Shown in pieces: positions 1 through 6,840 of a stretch of 13,315 nt of DNA. Every line of letters begins with the position of its first letter. Within the stretch, counting starts at the first letter, position 1. Position numbers and translations under genes: made by a program. This DNA comes from CAYVQU01 sp964453155 (lineage in GTDB: Bacteria; Chloroflexota; Anaerolineae; Anaerolineales; UBA11858): positions 1 to 13,315 of the forward strand of contig CAYVQU010000152.1 of assembly GCA_964453155.1 (NCBI GenBank), written 5' to 3'. Under the pieces are notes generated by a model. The model was not told the origin of the DNA. It saw nothing but the letters and a program-made list of their open reading frames with translations, and ran no database searches.

Positions 1-90
1 GCACATTGCCCTGAGCTGCTTCAGGGCCTCCAACCGCTTGACGGGTACCTCGTCCAAATATAGATCGACGTCTTTTGCCTGACTCTGCAT
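1..90 (-). CDS. DUF1801-like small protein, N-terminal 30 residues (runs off window)
   Basis: The first 30 codons of a gene on the minus strand start at ATG (88-90) and run off the left edge. The peptide begins MQSQAKDVDLYLDEVP and continues with VKRLEALKQLRAM. This matches the usual opening of DUF1801 / YdhG-type proteins, where MQSxAxxVDxYLxxLPxxRxxAL is followed by a helix. Members are small alpha/beta proteins sometimes described as frataxin-like iron chaperones; their biochemical role is poorly established. A good Shine-Dalgarno, GAGGTGA, lies about 4 nt upstream of the ATG and fixes the start. Only the N terminus is seen, so the assignment rests on a short stretch. Confidence 0.6.
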   Translation of the reverse strand, partial: MQSQAKDVDLYLDEVPVKRLEALKQLRAMC

Positions 91-223
91 AGGGTCACCT
101 CGCCAAAATCCTGATCGATACACATCGTTACTTGCTTGACGCCATCCTTGGGGAAAACCTTACGGTACGACAGACACACCAGGCAGCTCTCGCAACTCAA
201 GAATTGCGCTGGGCCTCCCCTGG

Positions 224-499
224 TCAGACTATTCCCAATTCTCGCAGTCGCTTCTCATCGCCGAGGGTAACCCCGTGCTTGTCGTGCAGCAACTTTTGAA
301 GCGCCTTTACATCCACGGCCCGGGGTGTACTGCCCGCTTCTGCCGCCAGGGCAGCCGCGGCACCGGCCGCCTGCCCCATCAGAAAGACCATCCACCGCAC
401 TCTCATACACGGCGGCTGGATGATGGCCGCCCGCCCCGTGACCAAGAGCCCTTCCACTCCTCTAGGCAAAAACTGGCGGTATGGAAAGTCATAGGCGCA
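224..499 (-). pseudogene. Remnant of FAD-dependent oxidoreductase (C-terminal ~90 residues only)
   Basis: Translating the minus strand from about 499 to the TGA at 224-226 gives YDFPYRQFLPRGVEGLLVTG, then GRAA, MGQAAGAAAALAAEAG and DVKALQKLL. This is the typical C-terminal block of FAD-dependent oxidoreductases (YDIPYRxLLPRGVxNLLVAGR ... MGQAAGxAAALA). The full family is about 400-700 residues and has an N-terminal GxGxxG FAD-binding motif, which is absent. Upstream of about position 500 the frame enters a pyrimidine-rich tract and hits a TAG at 524-526, so the gene has lost its 5' part. The block between GRAA and MGQAAG (IIQPPCMRVRWMVFL) is also shorter than usual, suggesting a small internal deletion. 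A TTG at 469 could start an 81-residue ORF, but this is very unlikely to be a functional enzyme. Confidence 0.7.
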
Positions 500-501
500 T
501 T

Positions 502-550
502 GCTCTCCCCTGCTCCCTTCCCCCTACTTTCTCCCTTGCCCCCTTCTCTG
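502..550. repeat. Pyrimidine-rich low-complexity tract
   Basis: An almost pure C/T stretch on the plus strand (CTCCCCTGCTCCCTTCCCCC and onward) lies between the oxidoreductase remnant and the methyltransferase. The same kind of CCCCT/CCCTT-based tract occurs at 1136-1200 and, inside hypF, near 7795-7902 and 9360-9400. It marks the 5' break of the oxidoreductase remnant and also supplies the -35 region of the methyltransferase promoter. Confidence 0.55.
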
Positions 551-563
551 ATCGCGATACAAT
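536..563 (+). promoter_or_regulatory. Candidate promoter of the methyltransferase / PlsY-like pair
   Basis: TTGCCC at 536-541 (4/6 to TTGACA), a 16-nt spacer and TACAAT at 558-563 (5/6 to TATAAT). Only 7 nt separate the -10 box from the ATG at 571. Transcription would therefore begin at or next to the start codon, giving a leaderless mRNA. No Shine-Dalgarno is seen, which agrees. Confidence 0.45.
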
Positions 564-570
564 ACTCCCC

Positions 571-1173
571 ATGCCCCTACTTGACCATTTTGGCTTATTT
601 GCCCCCTACTATGACCAGGTGTTTCAGCACGGTGACCGTGATTGGCTGTTGAGCCTGGTAGATTTGCCCACAGACGGCACGCTGCTGGATGTTGGTGGCG
701 GCACCGGGCGGTTGGCCCAGTTGTTTACCACTCAGGCTGAGCAGGTTGTGGTTGCCGACTTTTCACTTGAGATGCTCCAGCAAACTTTGGCCAAGGGGGA
801 TTTACTGCCAACCCAAACGGCCTCCGAAAATTTATCTTTCCCAACGGAACAATTCGACCGCATCTTGATGGTCGACGCCCTTCATCATGTTATCGATCAC
901 CAAGAAACTGCCACCGAACTCTGGCGCGTGCTAAAACCCGGCGGCCGGATTGTGATCGAGGAACCTGATTTTCGTACTTTCGGAGTCAAGCTCCTGGCCA
1001 TTGCTGAAAAAATCATGGGCATGCACAGTCATTTCTTAGATCCGCAAAAAATCGCGGCCCTCTTTGACGCGTTCGTGGCTCAAACCCAGATCGTTAAAAA
1101 TGATGACAGCTTCAACGTCTGGATCATCATCACCAAACCCAATCCCCTGCCCCCTAATCCCCTATCCCCCTAA
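571..1173 (+). CDS. Class I SAM-dependent methyltransferase (UbiE-like), 200 aa
   Basis: The predicted protein is a cytoplasmic small-molecule methyltransferase with a Rossmann fold. Motif I is LLDVGGGTGRLAQL (residues 38-51), the acidic end of strand 2 is VVVADFS (59-65), motif II is FDRILMVDALHHV (95-107), and motif III is LWRVLKPGGRIVIEEPDF (117-134). The arrangement resembles UbiE / Methyltransf_11 proteins, but the substrate cannot be told. The frame is open back to 481, yet the first 30 residues of that longer version come from a pyrimidine-rich tract. Family N termini resemble LLDHFGLFAPYYDQVF, so the ATG at 571 was chosen. The last dozen residues (PNPLPPNPLSP) are encoded by another copy of the pyrimidine repeat and are probably not part of the fold. 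The PlsY-like gene follows after 18 nt. Confidence 0.85.
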   Translation: MPLLDHFGLFAPYYDQVFQHGDRDWLLSLVDLPTDGTLLDVGGGTGRLAQLFTTQAEQVVVADFSLEMLQQTLAKGDLLPTQTASENLSFPTEQFDRILMVDALHHVIDHQETATELWRVLKPGGRIVIEEPDFRTFGVKLLAIAEKIMGMHSHFLDPQKIAALFDAFVAQTQIVKNDDSFNVWIIITKPNPLPPNPLSP

Positions 1174-1200
1174 CCCTTGCCCCTTAATCCCATGCCCCTT
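1136..1200. repeat. Pyrimidine-rich repeat spanning methyltransferase 3' end and next start
   Basis: A run of CCCCTAATCCCCTATCCCCC-type units covers the last codons of the methyltransferase, its TAA stop (1171-1173) and the leader of the next gene. It resembles the tracts at 502-550 and inside hypF. The repeat thus supplies both a C-terminal tail and an intergenic spacer. Confidence 0.6.
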
Positions 1201-1776
1201 CTAATTTACCCCCTCCTCGCTTATATTCTTGGTTCAATTCCCAATGCCCTTTGGATAACCCGCCTCGTGAAAGGCATTGATGTCCGCGATGGCGGCTCTG
1301 GTCACGTCACGACCACCAATACAATTCGTCAGGCCGGCTGGCTCCCTGGGGTGGCGGTTTTCGTATTAGATATTTCCAAAGGGTTTGTACCGGTATATTT
1401 GGCCCTGCGCGCCCAAAGTCCGGCTTGGATTTTGGCGTTGACGGCTGCTTTGGCAGTGACCGGGCATTGCTGGCCGATATTTGCCCAATTCCGCGGTGGG
1501 ATGGGGTTAGCGACTGCGGGTGGCGCCTTGGTAGCGATTGAACCGGTCACCTTCCTGATTTGCATCGGGCTGCTGGTAGCCATCATGTTCTTGATAAAAC
1601 ATTCAGCGCGGGCGGCCTTGTTTACGGGTCTCCTGGGGCCCCTGGTTTTTTATCTGATCGGTTTACGCGGAGCAATTATTTGGGTGGGCGTTGCCGTAGG
1701 GATCGTGATCGCCATCCGCTTTACCATCGACTGGAATCGGGAGTACCGTGAGCTGTGGCTAGATCGAGAAAAATAA
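1192..1776 (+). CDS. PlsY-like membrane protein (divergent glycerol-3-phosphate acyltransferase family), 194 aa
   Basis: A multi-pass inner-membrane protein with the PlsY layout. PlsY transfers acyl from acyl-phosphate to glycerol-3-phosphate in phospholipid synthesis. Visible family signatures are YILGSIPNALWITRLVKGID (residues 11-30), GSGHVTTTNTIRQAG (35-49; usual GSGNxGATNxxR), and GHCWPIFAQFRGGMGLATAG (91-110; usual GHxxPxFxxFKGGKGVAT). About five hydrophobic helices follow this pattern. Several catalytic-motif residues differ: Asn to His at 38, Gly-Ala to Thr-Thr in motif 1, and Lys to Met at 104 in the glycerol-3-phosphate loop. The C-terminal HRxNIxRL motif is replaced by DWNREYRELW. 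It is either a paralogue with another substrate or an inactive relative. The frame opens with TTG at 1177, but the ATG at 1192 gives the family-like N terminus. It is probably cotranscribed with the methyltransferase and ends at a strong hairpin. Confidence 0.8.
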   Translation: MPLLIYPLLAYILGSIPNALWITRLVKGIDVRDGGSGHVTTTNTIRQAGWLPGVAVFVLDISKGFVPVYLALRAQSPAWILALTAALAVTGHCWPIFAQFRGGMGLATAGGALVAIEPVTFLICIGLLVAIMFLIKHSARAALFTGLLGPLVFYLIGLRGAIIWVGVAVGIVIAIRFTIDWNREYRELWLDREK

Positions 1777-1780
1777 AAAA

Positions 1781-1809
1781 ACAGCCCGGTGGATTTTCCA
1801 CCGGGCTGT
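1781..1809. terminator. Bidirectional intrinsic terminator
   Basis: A perfect 13-bp stem, ACAGCCCGGTGGA (1781-1793) with its complement (1797-1809), closes a 3-nt loop. It has a T-rich tail on the plus side and a run of seven T residues on the minus side (complement of 1774-1780). It lies 4 nt after the PlsY-like stop and 11 nt after the stop of the convergent gene, so it should terminate both transcripts. Confidence 0.9.
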
Positions 1810-1820
1810 TTCTGTAATCT

Positions 1821-3635
1821 TTATTTGAATTCTGGGTAAACCGCGAGAATATTATCGATATCCTCCAAAGTGGGGGCTAACAACCATAGGGATTCACTGC
1901 CGGTCGTAAACATACAGCTGAAATGGTCGTTAATTTTTGTCCAGCAATCGGTGTCGAAAGCCTCTACCATGCGCCCGACAAACCGGCGGTTGAGATAATC
2001 AGCCAAAGCTTGGTCAAACTCAGCGCTCTCTTCTACCGAGTCCCATACCCAGTGAACCACTAAAATGCTCTGATTTTTCCGCGCGTACACCTGGAAAGAA
2101 TCGCCCCCCCAGCCGGCAGCCGCCTCCGCCGCGGTGATGGGGTCAAGTTGGAAGAGATAATTAGCGCTACTCCCCAAGATCATATTGGTCATCAACTCGC
2201 CCAAAGTTTCCTGAATGAGTAATTCCCACTCATCCCCTAGCAGGTCACCGATGGGCCGGGATTCTACCTTGACCGCGGGTTCGTTTTCAAAGTACTTTTC
2301 AGGGTGTAGGATTTGTTCGGTAGTCGCGGGAAAATCGGCGTAAACCTGGTTAACCGCCTCCCAGCCATCCCCCGCCTCAAAAACATAGTTTACAAAATTT
2401 AGCCCGTCAAAGTAATTGAAATACGTTTCCCGTACCAAAAAAGGCGGTGGAAAATCATTACTCGTGATGACTTCATCAATTGGCGAATAGCCAGATTCTT
2501 CAATCTCGGCGATTTCATCCTCACTCGCATAGGCTGTTAGCCAATCATACATCAGTTTCGTCGCATCCCCCTCGACCAGGGCCGTAATTGCGGCGCAGCG
2601 ATCTAATTCCCGCATGCATTCAGGATACACGCCAATATCCCCGAGTTCAAAGTGTTGATCGGTCAGGGCATGAACATACTCGTGGGCATATACAAATTTT
2701 TCTAAACTGCCAAAATCTTCACTTATGACAAATAATTCATCTGTCCAGGGGATATAGAATCCGCCTAAACCTTCGCCCAGATCGTTGATGGCCTGTGAGT
2801 ATAAATCATAACCTGGTTCAATTAATCCCAATACACTCAGAATCTGGGCCTGTTTTTTGATCTCATCCCGAGTGTTACGGGCCAGAAATATTTCCTTCAA
2901 AATTTTGTGCACTTTGATTTCTGGAATAATATAACGGCCGGTATCAGTCAAAATTCCCAATTCCCGGATGGTTGACACCTGATTTTGGATATCATCCATT
3001 TCTTGACCCAAACTGGCGCTGGGGGGGGCAAACTCGCGGGTCGGCGTGGGGGTAGGCAGTACCTCAGTCGCGGTCGGGATGACCGTTGACGTCGGTGTGT
3101 GGGCTGGAGTTTCGGTTGGCCGGGGGGTGGGAGTAGCGGTCGGTTCGATATAAATTGTTGGGGATGGTAGCGGGGTTTCACTCGGTAATTCGGCGATCGC
3201 CGGTCTTTCCGGGGCTCGAAACATAGGGAGAACGATCTTAAACGCCACATACCCAATTGCCACAAAGATTAAGAGCGTCAGGAGAGAAATTGGATAAGTT
3301 ATCCAACGCCGTCGAGATTTCTTCGGGGGTGGTGGAGCCTGACTTTTGACGATCTGAGTGGGTTCTTTACTGGCCTTAATTAATTTCGCGGCTTGCAATT
3401 TCGCCAGTCGTTCTTGCGCCCGACTATTTGTGGGACTTAAGGCAACTACCTGTTCCAGGCAAAAGATTTTCTTCTGATAATCTTCAACGGCATAGCTGAG
3501 CAAGAACCAGGCTTCCTCAGAATTTGGATGCTGTTGAACGTAGGGCGTAAGGATTTCGGCCGCCGCGGAAAATTGTTTTTCACGGAGAAAATTTACAGCT
3601 TCTTGTAGGGGCGAGTTCTCAGAAATATTTGTCAT
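1821..3635 (-). CDS. Membrane-anchored TPR / HExxH metalloprotease-like protein, 604 aa
   Basis: Three parts are visible. Residues 7-80 form TPR-like helices (LQEAVNFLREKQFSAAAEIL, then HPNSEEAWFLLSYA). A basic stretch KKSRRR precedes a single transmembrane helix at about 111-136. A Pro/Thr-rich linker (about 150-200, PTATPTPRPTETP) leads to a large extracytoplasmic domain. That domain holds FVYAHEYVHALTDQHFEL with HEYVH at 318-322, a zinc-binding HExxH motif, followed by AITALVEGDATKLMYDW. There Glu355 is a plausible third ligand, as in gluzincins. The topology (basic residues before the helix) puts the TPRs inside and the protease-like domain outside. I recognise the HExxH...EGDA pattern from uncharacterised bacterial proteins but not a named gene. 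The substrate is unknown. No strong ribosome-binding site is seen before the ATG. The gene stands alone, convergent to the PlsY-like gene. Confidence 0.75.
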   Translation of the reverse strand: MTNISENSPLQEAVNFLREKQFSAAAEILTPYVQQHPNSEEAWFLLSYAVEDYQKKIFCLEQVVALSPTNSRAQERLAKLQAAKLIKASKEPTQIVKSQAPPPPKKSRRRWITYPISLLTLLIFVAIGYVAFKIVLPMFRAPERPAIAELPSETPLPSPTIYIEPTATPTPRPTETPAHTPTSTVIPTATEVLPTPTPTREFAPPSASLGQEMDDIQNQVSTIRELGILTDTGRYIIPEIKVHKILKEIFLARNTRDEIKKQAQILSVLGLIEPGYDLYSQAINDLGEGLGGFYIPWTDELFVISEDFGSLEKFVYAHEYVHALTDQHFELGDIGVYPECMRELDRCAAITALVEGDATKLMYDWLTAYASEDEIAEIEESGYSPIDEVITSNDFPPPFLVRETYFNYFDGLNFVNYVFEAGDGWEAVNQVYADFPATTEQILHPEKYFENEPAVKVESRPIGDLLGDEWELLIQETLGELMTNMILGSSANYLFQLDPITAAEAAAGWGGDSFQVYARKNQSILVVHWVWDSVEESAEFDQALADYLNRRFVGRMVEAFDTDCWTKINDHFSCMFTTGSESLWLLAPTLEDIDNILAVYPEFK

Positions 3636-3707
3636 GAATTTCTCTATTGTTGCTTTACGAACATCGAATAGGGTGCAAATATTAGCTCAGTGATCTTTCG
3701 GGGGATG

Positions 3708-3780
3708 AAAGTTCCCCGGGAATTCCCGATAGGTCGTTTTACTAGGGGCATATGGTTCAAAGTTTCCAGGGAACTGGTTC
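3708..3780. repeat. Short diverged direct repeat with a 12-bp palindrome
   Basis: AAAGTTCCCCGGGAA (3708-3722) and AAAGTTTCCAGGGAA (3759-3773) are similar units 51 bp apart. The first contains the perfect palindrome CGGGAATTCCCG (3717-3728). They lie in the 229-bp gap between hypE and the TPR/protease gene, where no gene is credible. This could be a protein-binding region or a degenerate repeat. Confidence 0.3.
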
Positions 3781-3864
3781 TATCCACAGTATTTCTCAAA
3801 GAACCCAACTATTTTGCCAAGTTGAAGTATACCCCAATTGATTTCCCTCCAAAGAAAAACACCA

Positions 3865-4935
3865 TCAACAAATTCTAGGCAGCATTTCTCCTGCTAAAAC
3901 GTCTACCACCCGGGTGGAACCAAAGGCAGTTTTCATCAATACCCGCTTGGCTGGCGCGGCAGTGACTTCTCCAATGATGACCGCTTCGGCCCCATATTGT
4001 GTTTGCCGCATCGTTTCAAGGATGATTTTGGCATCATCTTGGCTGACGATGGCGACGAGTTTGCCCTCATTGGCGATATATAGCGGATCGAATCCGAGCA
4101 TTTCACTGGCCGCCTGAACCGCTGGTTTAACCGGGAGCGCGGTTTCATTGAGCGTAATCCCCACCCCCGATTGCTGGGCGATCTCATTGAGCGCCGAGGC
4201 GACCCCACCCCGGGTGGGATCGCGCAATACATGAATTTTATCGCTGACTTCAAACAATTTCGCGATCAAATGGTTGAGGGGGGCCACATCACTTTCAATT
4301 GCCGTTTCAAACCCCAATTCGCCCCGCGCCCCCAAGACGGCAATGCCGTGATCCCCCAGTGAGCCCGAAACGATGACCACATCCCCCGGTTGAGCCTGGG
4401 CCCCGCCAACTTCCACGCCAGAGATGACGGCCCCCACCCCCGCAGTGGTGATGTACAAACCATCGGCCTTACCCTTTTGGACGACTTTGGTGTCGCCCGC
4501 GACGATCTCAACCCCAGCTTCTTCTGCTGCTTCTTTCATGGATTGGACGACTTGCTCCAAAATCCCAATATCTAACCCTTCCTCTAGAATAAATCCAGCA
4601 GTCAGATATTGGGGAGTGGCCCCCAACATGGCGACATCGTTGACCGTGCCGCACACCGCGAGTTTACCAATATCACCACCCGGGAAAAACAGCGGCCAAA
4701 CTACATGGGCATCGGTGCTGATGGCTAATTGGGTGCACGCATTGGCCTGGACCACCCCGGCATCATCACCCGCGCGTAACGCCGGGTTATCCAGGGGGGG
4801 CAAAAAAGTCTTGCTGATCAGGTCATTCATCATCTTGCCGCCGCTGCCGTGCCCCATGACGATTTTCTCGCCGTGGGCCAACGGAACGGGACAAACTGGG
4901 CCGGTCATGGTTGGGTACGAATTATTTTCGGTCAT
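3865..4935 (-). CDS. hypE: [NiFe]-hydrogenase maturation protein HypE (carbamoyl dehydratase)
   Basis: HypE uses ATP to dehydrate the thiocarbamate placed by HypF on its C-terminal cysteine. This yields a thiocyanate that donates cyanide to the Fe on HypC-HypD. The 356-residue product has the PurM/AIR-synthase fold signatures GHGSGGKMMNDLI (28-40), AGDDAGV (55-61), GTVNDVAMLGA (96-106) and RDPTRGGVASALNEIAQQSG. It ends in PRIC, so the essential terminal cysteine (Cys356) is intact, followed directly by TGA. Length is usual for the family. It is the last gene of the hyp cluster, 53 nt after the lipoprotein stop. No good Shine-Dalgarno precedes the ATG at 4935. Residues 1-20 are a slightly longer N terminus than in many homologues, and Met10 is a possible alternative start. 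Confidence 0.97.
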   Translation of the reverse strand: MTENNSYPTMTGPVCPVPLAHGEKIVMGHGSGGKMMNDLISKTFLPPLDNPALRAGDDAGVVQANACTQLAISTDAHVVWPLFFPGGDIGKLAVCGTVNDVAMLGATPQYLTAGFILEEGLDIGILEQVVQSMKEAAEEAGVEIVAGDTKVVQKGKADGLYITTAGVGAVISGVEVGGAQAQPGDVVIVSGSLGDHGIAVLGARGELGFETAIESDVAPLNHLIAKLFEVSDKIHVLRDPTRGGVASALNEIAQQSGVGITLNETALPVKPAVQAASEMLGFDPLYIANEGKLVAIVSQDDAKIILETMRQTQYGAEAVIIGEVTAAPAKRVLMKTAFGSTRVVDVLAGEMLPRIC

Positions 4936-4988
4936 ATTATGGGTTTAGATGAGGTGTTTTGTGAGGTGATGGGCTACCCGATAACTTC

Positions 4989-5753
4989 CTAGGGTAGGCT
5001 GATTCCAGAACCAATTTCAAGGTGATGATCTTCGCAATGGTTGTGGCCCTCGGGATTCGTAAAATTAAAATCAATGAAAGCCAAGCATTTCAATTCGAGC
5101 TCAGCTTCTTCCAGATAACGCATTACCGGACTGCCTTCTGCGGTCCCGCTGGCGACATAATCATAAACCTGACGAGTCGACAAAATGCTGCGCCCATTGA
5201 TTTCGGCGGCAGCGGTGATTTTTATATTGTTGAGGGTTAATATCTCTGTGATCGCGAGCCAATCTTCTAGCGAGGTTTCCTCGAAATGATAGAGAATAGT
5301 ATCCCGAATCGGGGCCATGATGGTATAGATTCGGGCAAACTCGCGGGTGTTATGATCTTCCTGGTATTCCGCTGTATTAACGAGTTGTTCACCTCCCGCG
5401 AGGGGTGCCCCGCGTGGGATTATCACTTTCCCATTTTTGTCAACAACCTGATTATGACCAAAATCTATTACATCTGGGTTGAGATTGTGCTGCCCACCTG
5501 ATGAGATCAATGGTTCACCGGTACGAATACTGGTTAATCCATAGGACCACAGTTTGGTCAGGTCGGTTCTTTCAGGATTTGTATTTTCATGTAGATTGGT
5601 TGCAATCGGTTTCGGTGCTATTGATTCGTCGGCCTGATCAGTGCTGACGATTTTCTCTGGATTTGCCTCCGGGATAGTCTGGGTTTGCGGCGCGGGCGCT
5701 GAACATCCGGCCACAATTAAAATCGACAGTGCCAAGATCAGAATTCTATTCAT
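4989..5753 (-). CDS. Unrecognised lipoprotein with C-terminal His/Cys cluster, inside the hyp operon
   Basis: A 254-residue predicted lipoprotein. The N terminus MNRILILALSILIVAGCSAP is a lipoprotein signal peptide with lipobox VAGC and Cys17 as the lipidation site. A hydrophilic Pro/Thr/Glu-rich stretch (18-60) follows, then a soluble domain (about 64-254) that I do not recognise. Near the C terminus is GHNHCEDHH (236-244), in which His237, His239, Cys240, His243 and His244 could bind a metal; Cys223 is nearby. Its ATG overlaps the end of hypD by 8 bp (GATGAATAG), so it is translated by coupling to hypD, and hypE follows 53 nt later. This placement ties it to hydrogenase maturation or to nickel or hydrogenase biology at the cell surface, but that is inference from context. 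It could also be a passenger gene. Confidence 0.8.
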   Translation of the reverse strand: MNRILILALSILIVAGCSAPAPQTQTIPEANPEKIVSTDQADESIAPKPIATNLHENTNPERTDLTKLWSYGLTSIRTGEPLISSGGQHNLNPDVIDFGHNQVVDKNGKVIIPRGAPLAGGEQLVNTAEYQEDHNTREFARIYTIMAPIRDTILYHFEETSLEDWLAITEILTLNNIKITAAAEINGRSILSTRQVYDYVASGTAEGSPVMRYLEEAELELKCLAFIDFNFTNPEGHNHCEDHHLEIGSGISLP

Positions 5754-6840
5754 CCGCTAACCGACCGTATTTGAAATATGCCGCGCAGGCACCCTCGGCG
5801 GACACCATGGTGGCCCCCAATGGATTCTCAGGAGTGCATTCCTTGCCAAAAGCAGGACAATCGTGTGGTTTTTTTAATCCCTGGAGAATTGCACCCGCGA
5901 TACACAGGGGTGATTCCTCAGATTGGATCGCGCCGACATCGAATTTCTTCTCGGCATTAAAGGCGTCAAATTCATCTCGTAACCGCCAACCGCTCATGGG
6001 GATGGTGCCAATCCCGCGCCATTTGCGGTCGCTTTCGCAGAAAACTTGTTCGATCACTTTTTGGGCGGGTTTATTCCCCTCCAGGGTGACTGCCCGGGGA
6101 TAGGCGTTGCCAACTTCGACTATGCCAGCCTCGAGACGTCGGACCGTTTCCAAAATGCCTTGAACCACGTCCAAAGGTTCAAAACCGGTCACAACGATGG
6201 GTGTCTGGTATTTCTCGGCGATGGGGGTGTATTCCCAATAACCCATCACCGCACAGACGTGTCCGGCGGCTAAAAACCCCTGTACCCGGTTGAAACCTGA
6301 ACCCAAAATGGCATGCATCGCCGGGGGGACGCGGACATGAGAAACCAAAATGCTGTAATTGGTCAATCCCAGCCGCTGAGCCTGGACCACGCTCATGGCA
6401 TTGGCTGGGGCGGTGGTCTCAAACCCGATGGCGAAAAACACAACTTCTTTATCCGGGTTTTCTTGGGCAATTTTGACGGCATCCAGCGGGGAGTACACCA
6501 CCCGCACATCCCCGCCCGCGGCCCGAATCGAGAATAAATCTTGATTGCTGCCGGGAACCCGCAGCATATCGCCGTAGGAGGTGAAGATCACGTTGGGTTG
6601 GGAGGCGATAGCCAGAGCTTTGTCGATCAGCTCAAGGGGGGTGACACACACCGGGCAGCCCGGCCCATGAACTAGTTCAATCTCGGCGGGTAGGAGTTGA
6701 TGGATTCCATGCCGGACGATCGCATGCGTCTGGCCCCCGCAAATTTCCATGATCACCCAGGGTTGAGTGATGGTGCGTTCGATTTCGTCGATTACGCCGC
6801 GGACCAGTTCAGCATCGCGATATTCGGTGATGTACTTCAT
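5746..6840 (-). CDS. hypD: [NiFe]-hydrogenase maturation protein HypD (Fe-S scaffold)
   Basis: HypD carries a 4Fe-4S cluster and, with HypC, holds the iron atom on which the CN and CO ligands are assembled before transfer to the hydrogenase large subunit. All signatures are present in the 364-residue protein: MEICGGQTHA (31-40, Cys34 and His39), HGPGCPVCVTP (58-68, Cys62 and Cys65), AIGFETTAPANA, and the C-terminal cysteine set Cys313, Cys328, Cys335 and Cys352 (CPAFGKECTP, VSAEGACAAYFKYG). Length is normal. The start ATG overlaps the hypC stop by 4 nt (ATGA) and no Shine-Dalgarno is visible, so translation is probably coupled. The 3' end overlaps the lipoprotein gene. Confidence 0.98.
   Translation of the reverse strand: MKYITEYRDAELVRGVIDEIERTITQPWVIMEICGGQTHAIVRHGIHQLLPAEIELVHGPGCPVCVTPLELIDKALAIASQPNVIFTSYGDMLRVPGSNQDLFSIRAAGGDVRVVYSPLDAVKIAQENPDKEVVFFAIGFETTAPANAMSVVQAQRLGLTNYSILVSHVRVPPAMHAILGSGFNRVQGFLAAGHVCAVMGYWEYTPIAEKYQTPIVVTGFEPLDVVQGILETVRRLEAGIVEVGNAYPRAVTLEGNKPAQKVIEQVFCESDRKWRGIGTIPMSGWRLRDEFDAFNAEKKFDVGAIQSEESPLCIAGAILQGLKKPHDCPAFGKECTPENPLGATMVSAEGACAAYFKYGRLADE

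Noticed and set aside
481..570. N-terminal 30-residue extension of the methyltransferase
   Set aside because: It is encoded by the pyrimidine-rich tract and the promoter region, and homologues begin near the ATG at 571.
3776..3805. GGTTCT...AGAACC inverted repeat as a hyp operon terminator
   Set aside because: Arms are only 6 bp with an 18-nt loop, and no T-tract follows on the minus strand.
3690..3878. 62-residue plus-strand frame in the gap after hypE
   Set aside because: There is no ribosome-binding site or recognisable domain, and it crosses the duplicated motif region and the hypE end.
4424..4948. 174-residue open frame antisense to hypE
   Set aside because: It lies entirely over a well-conserved hypE and its peptide shows no recognisable domain; it is a codon-composition shadow.
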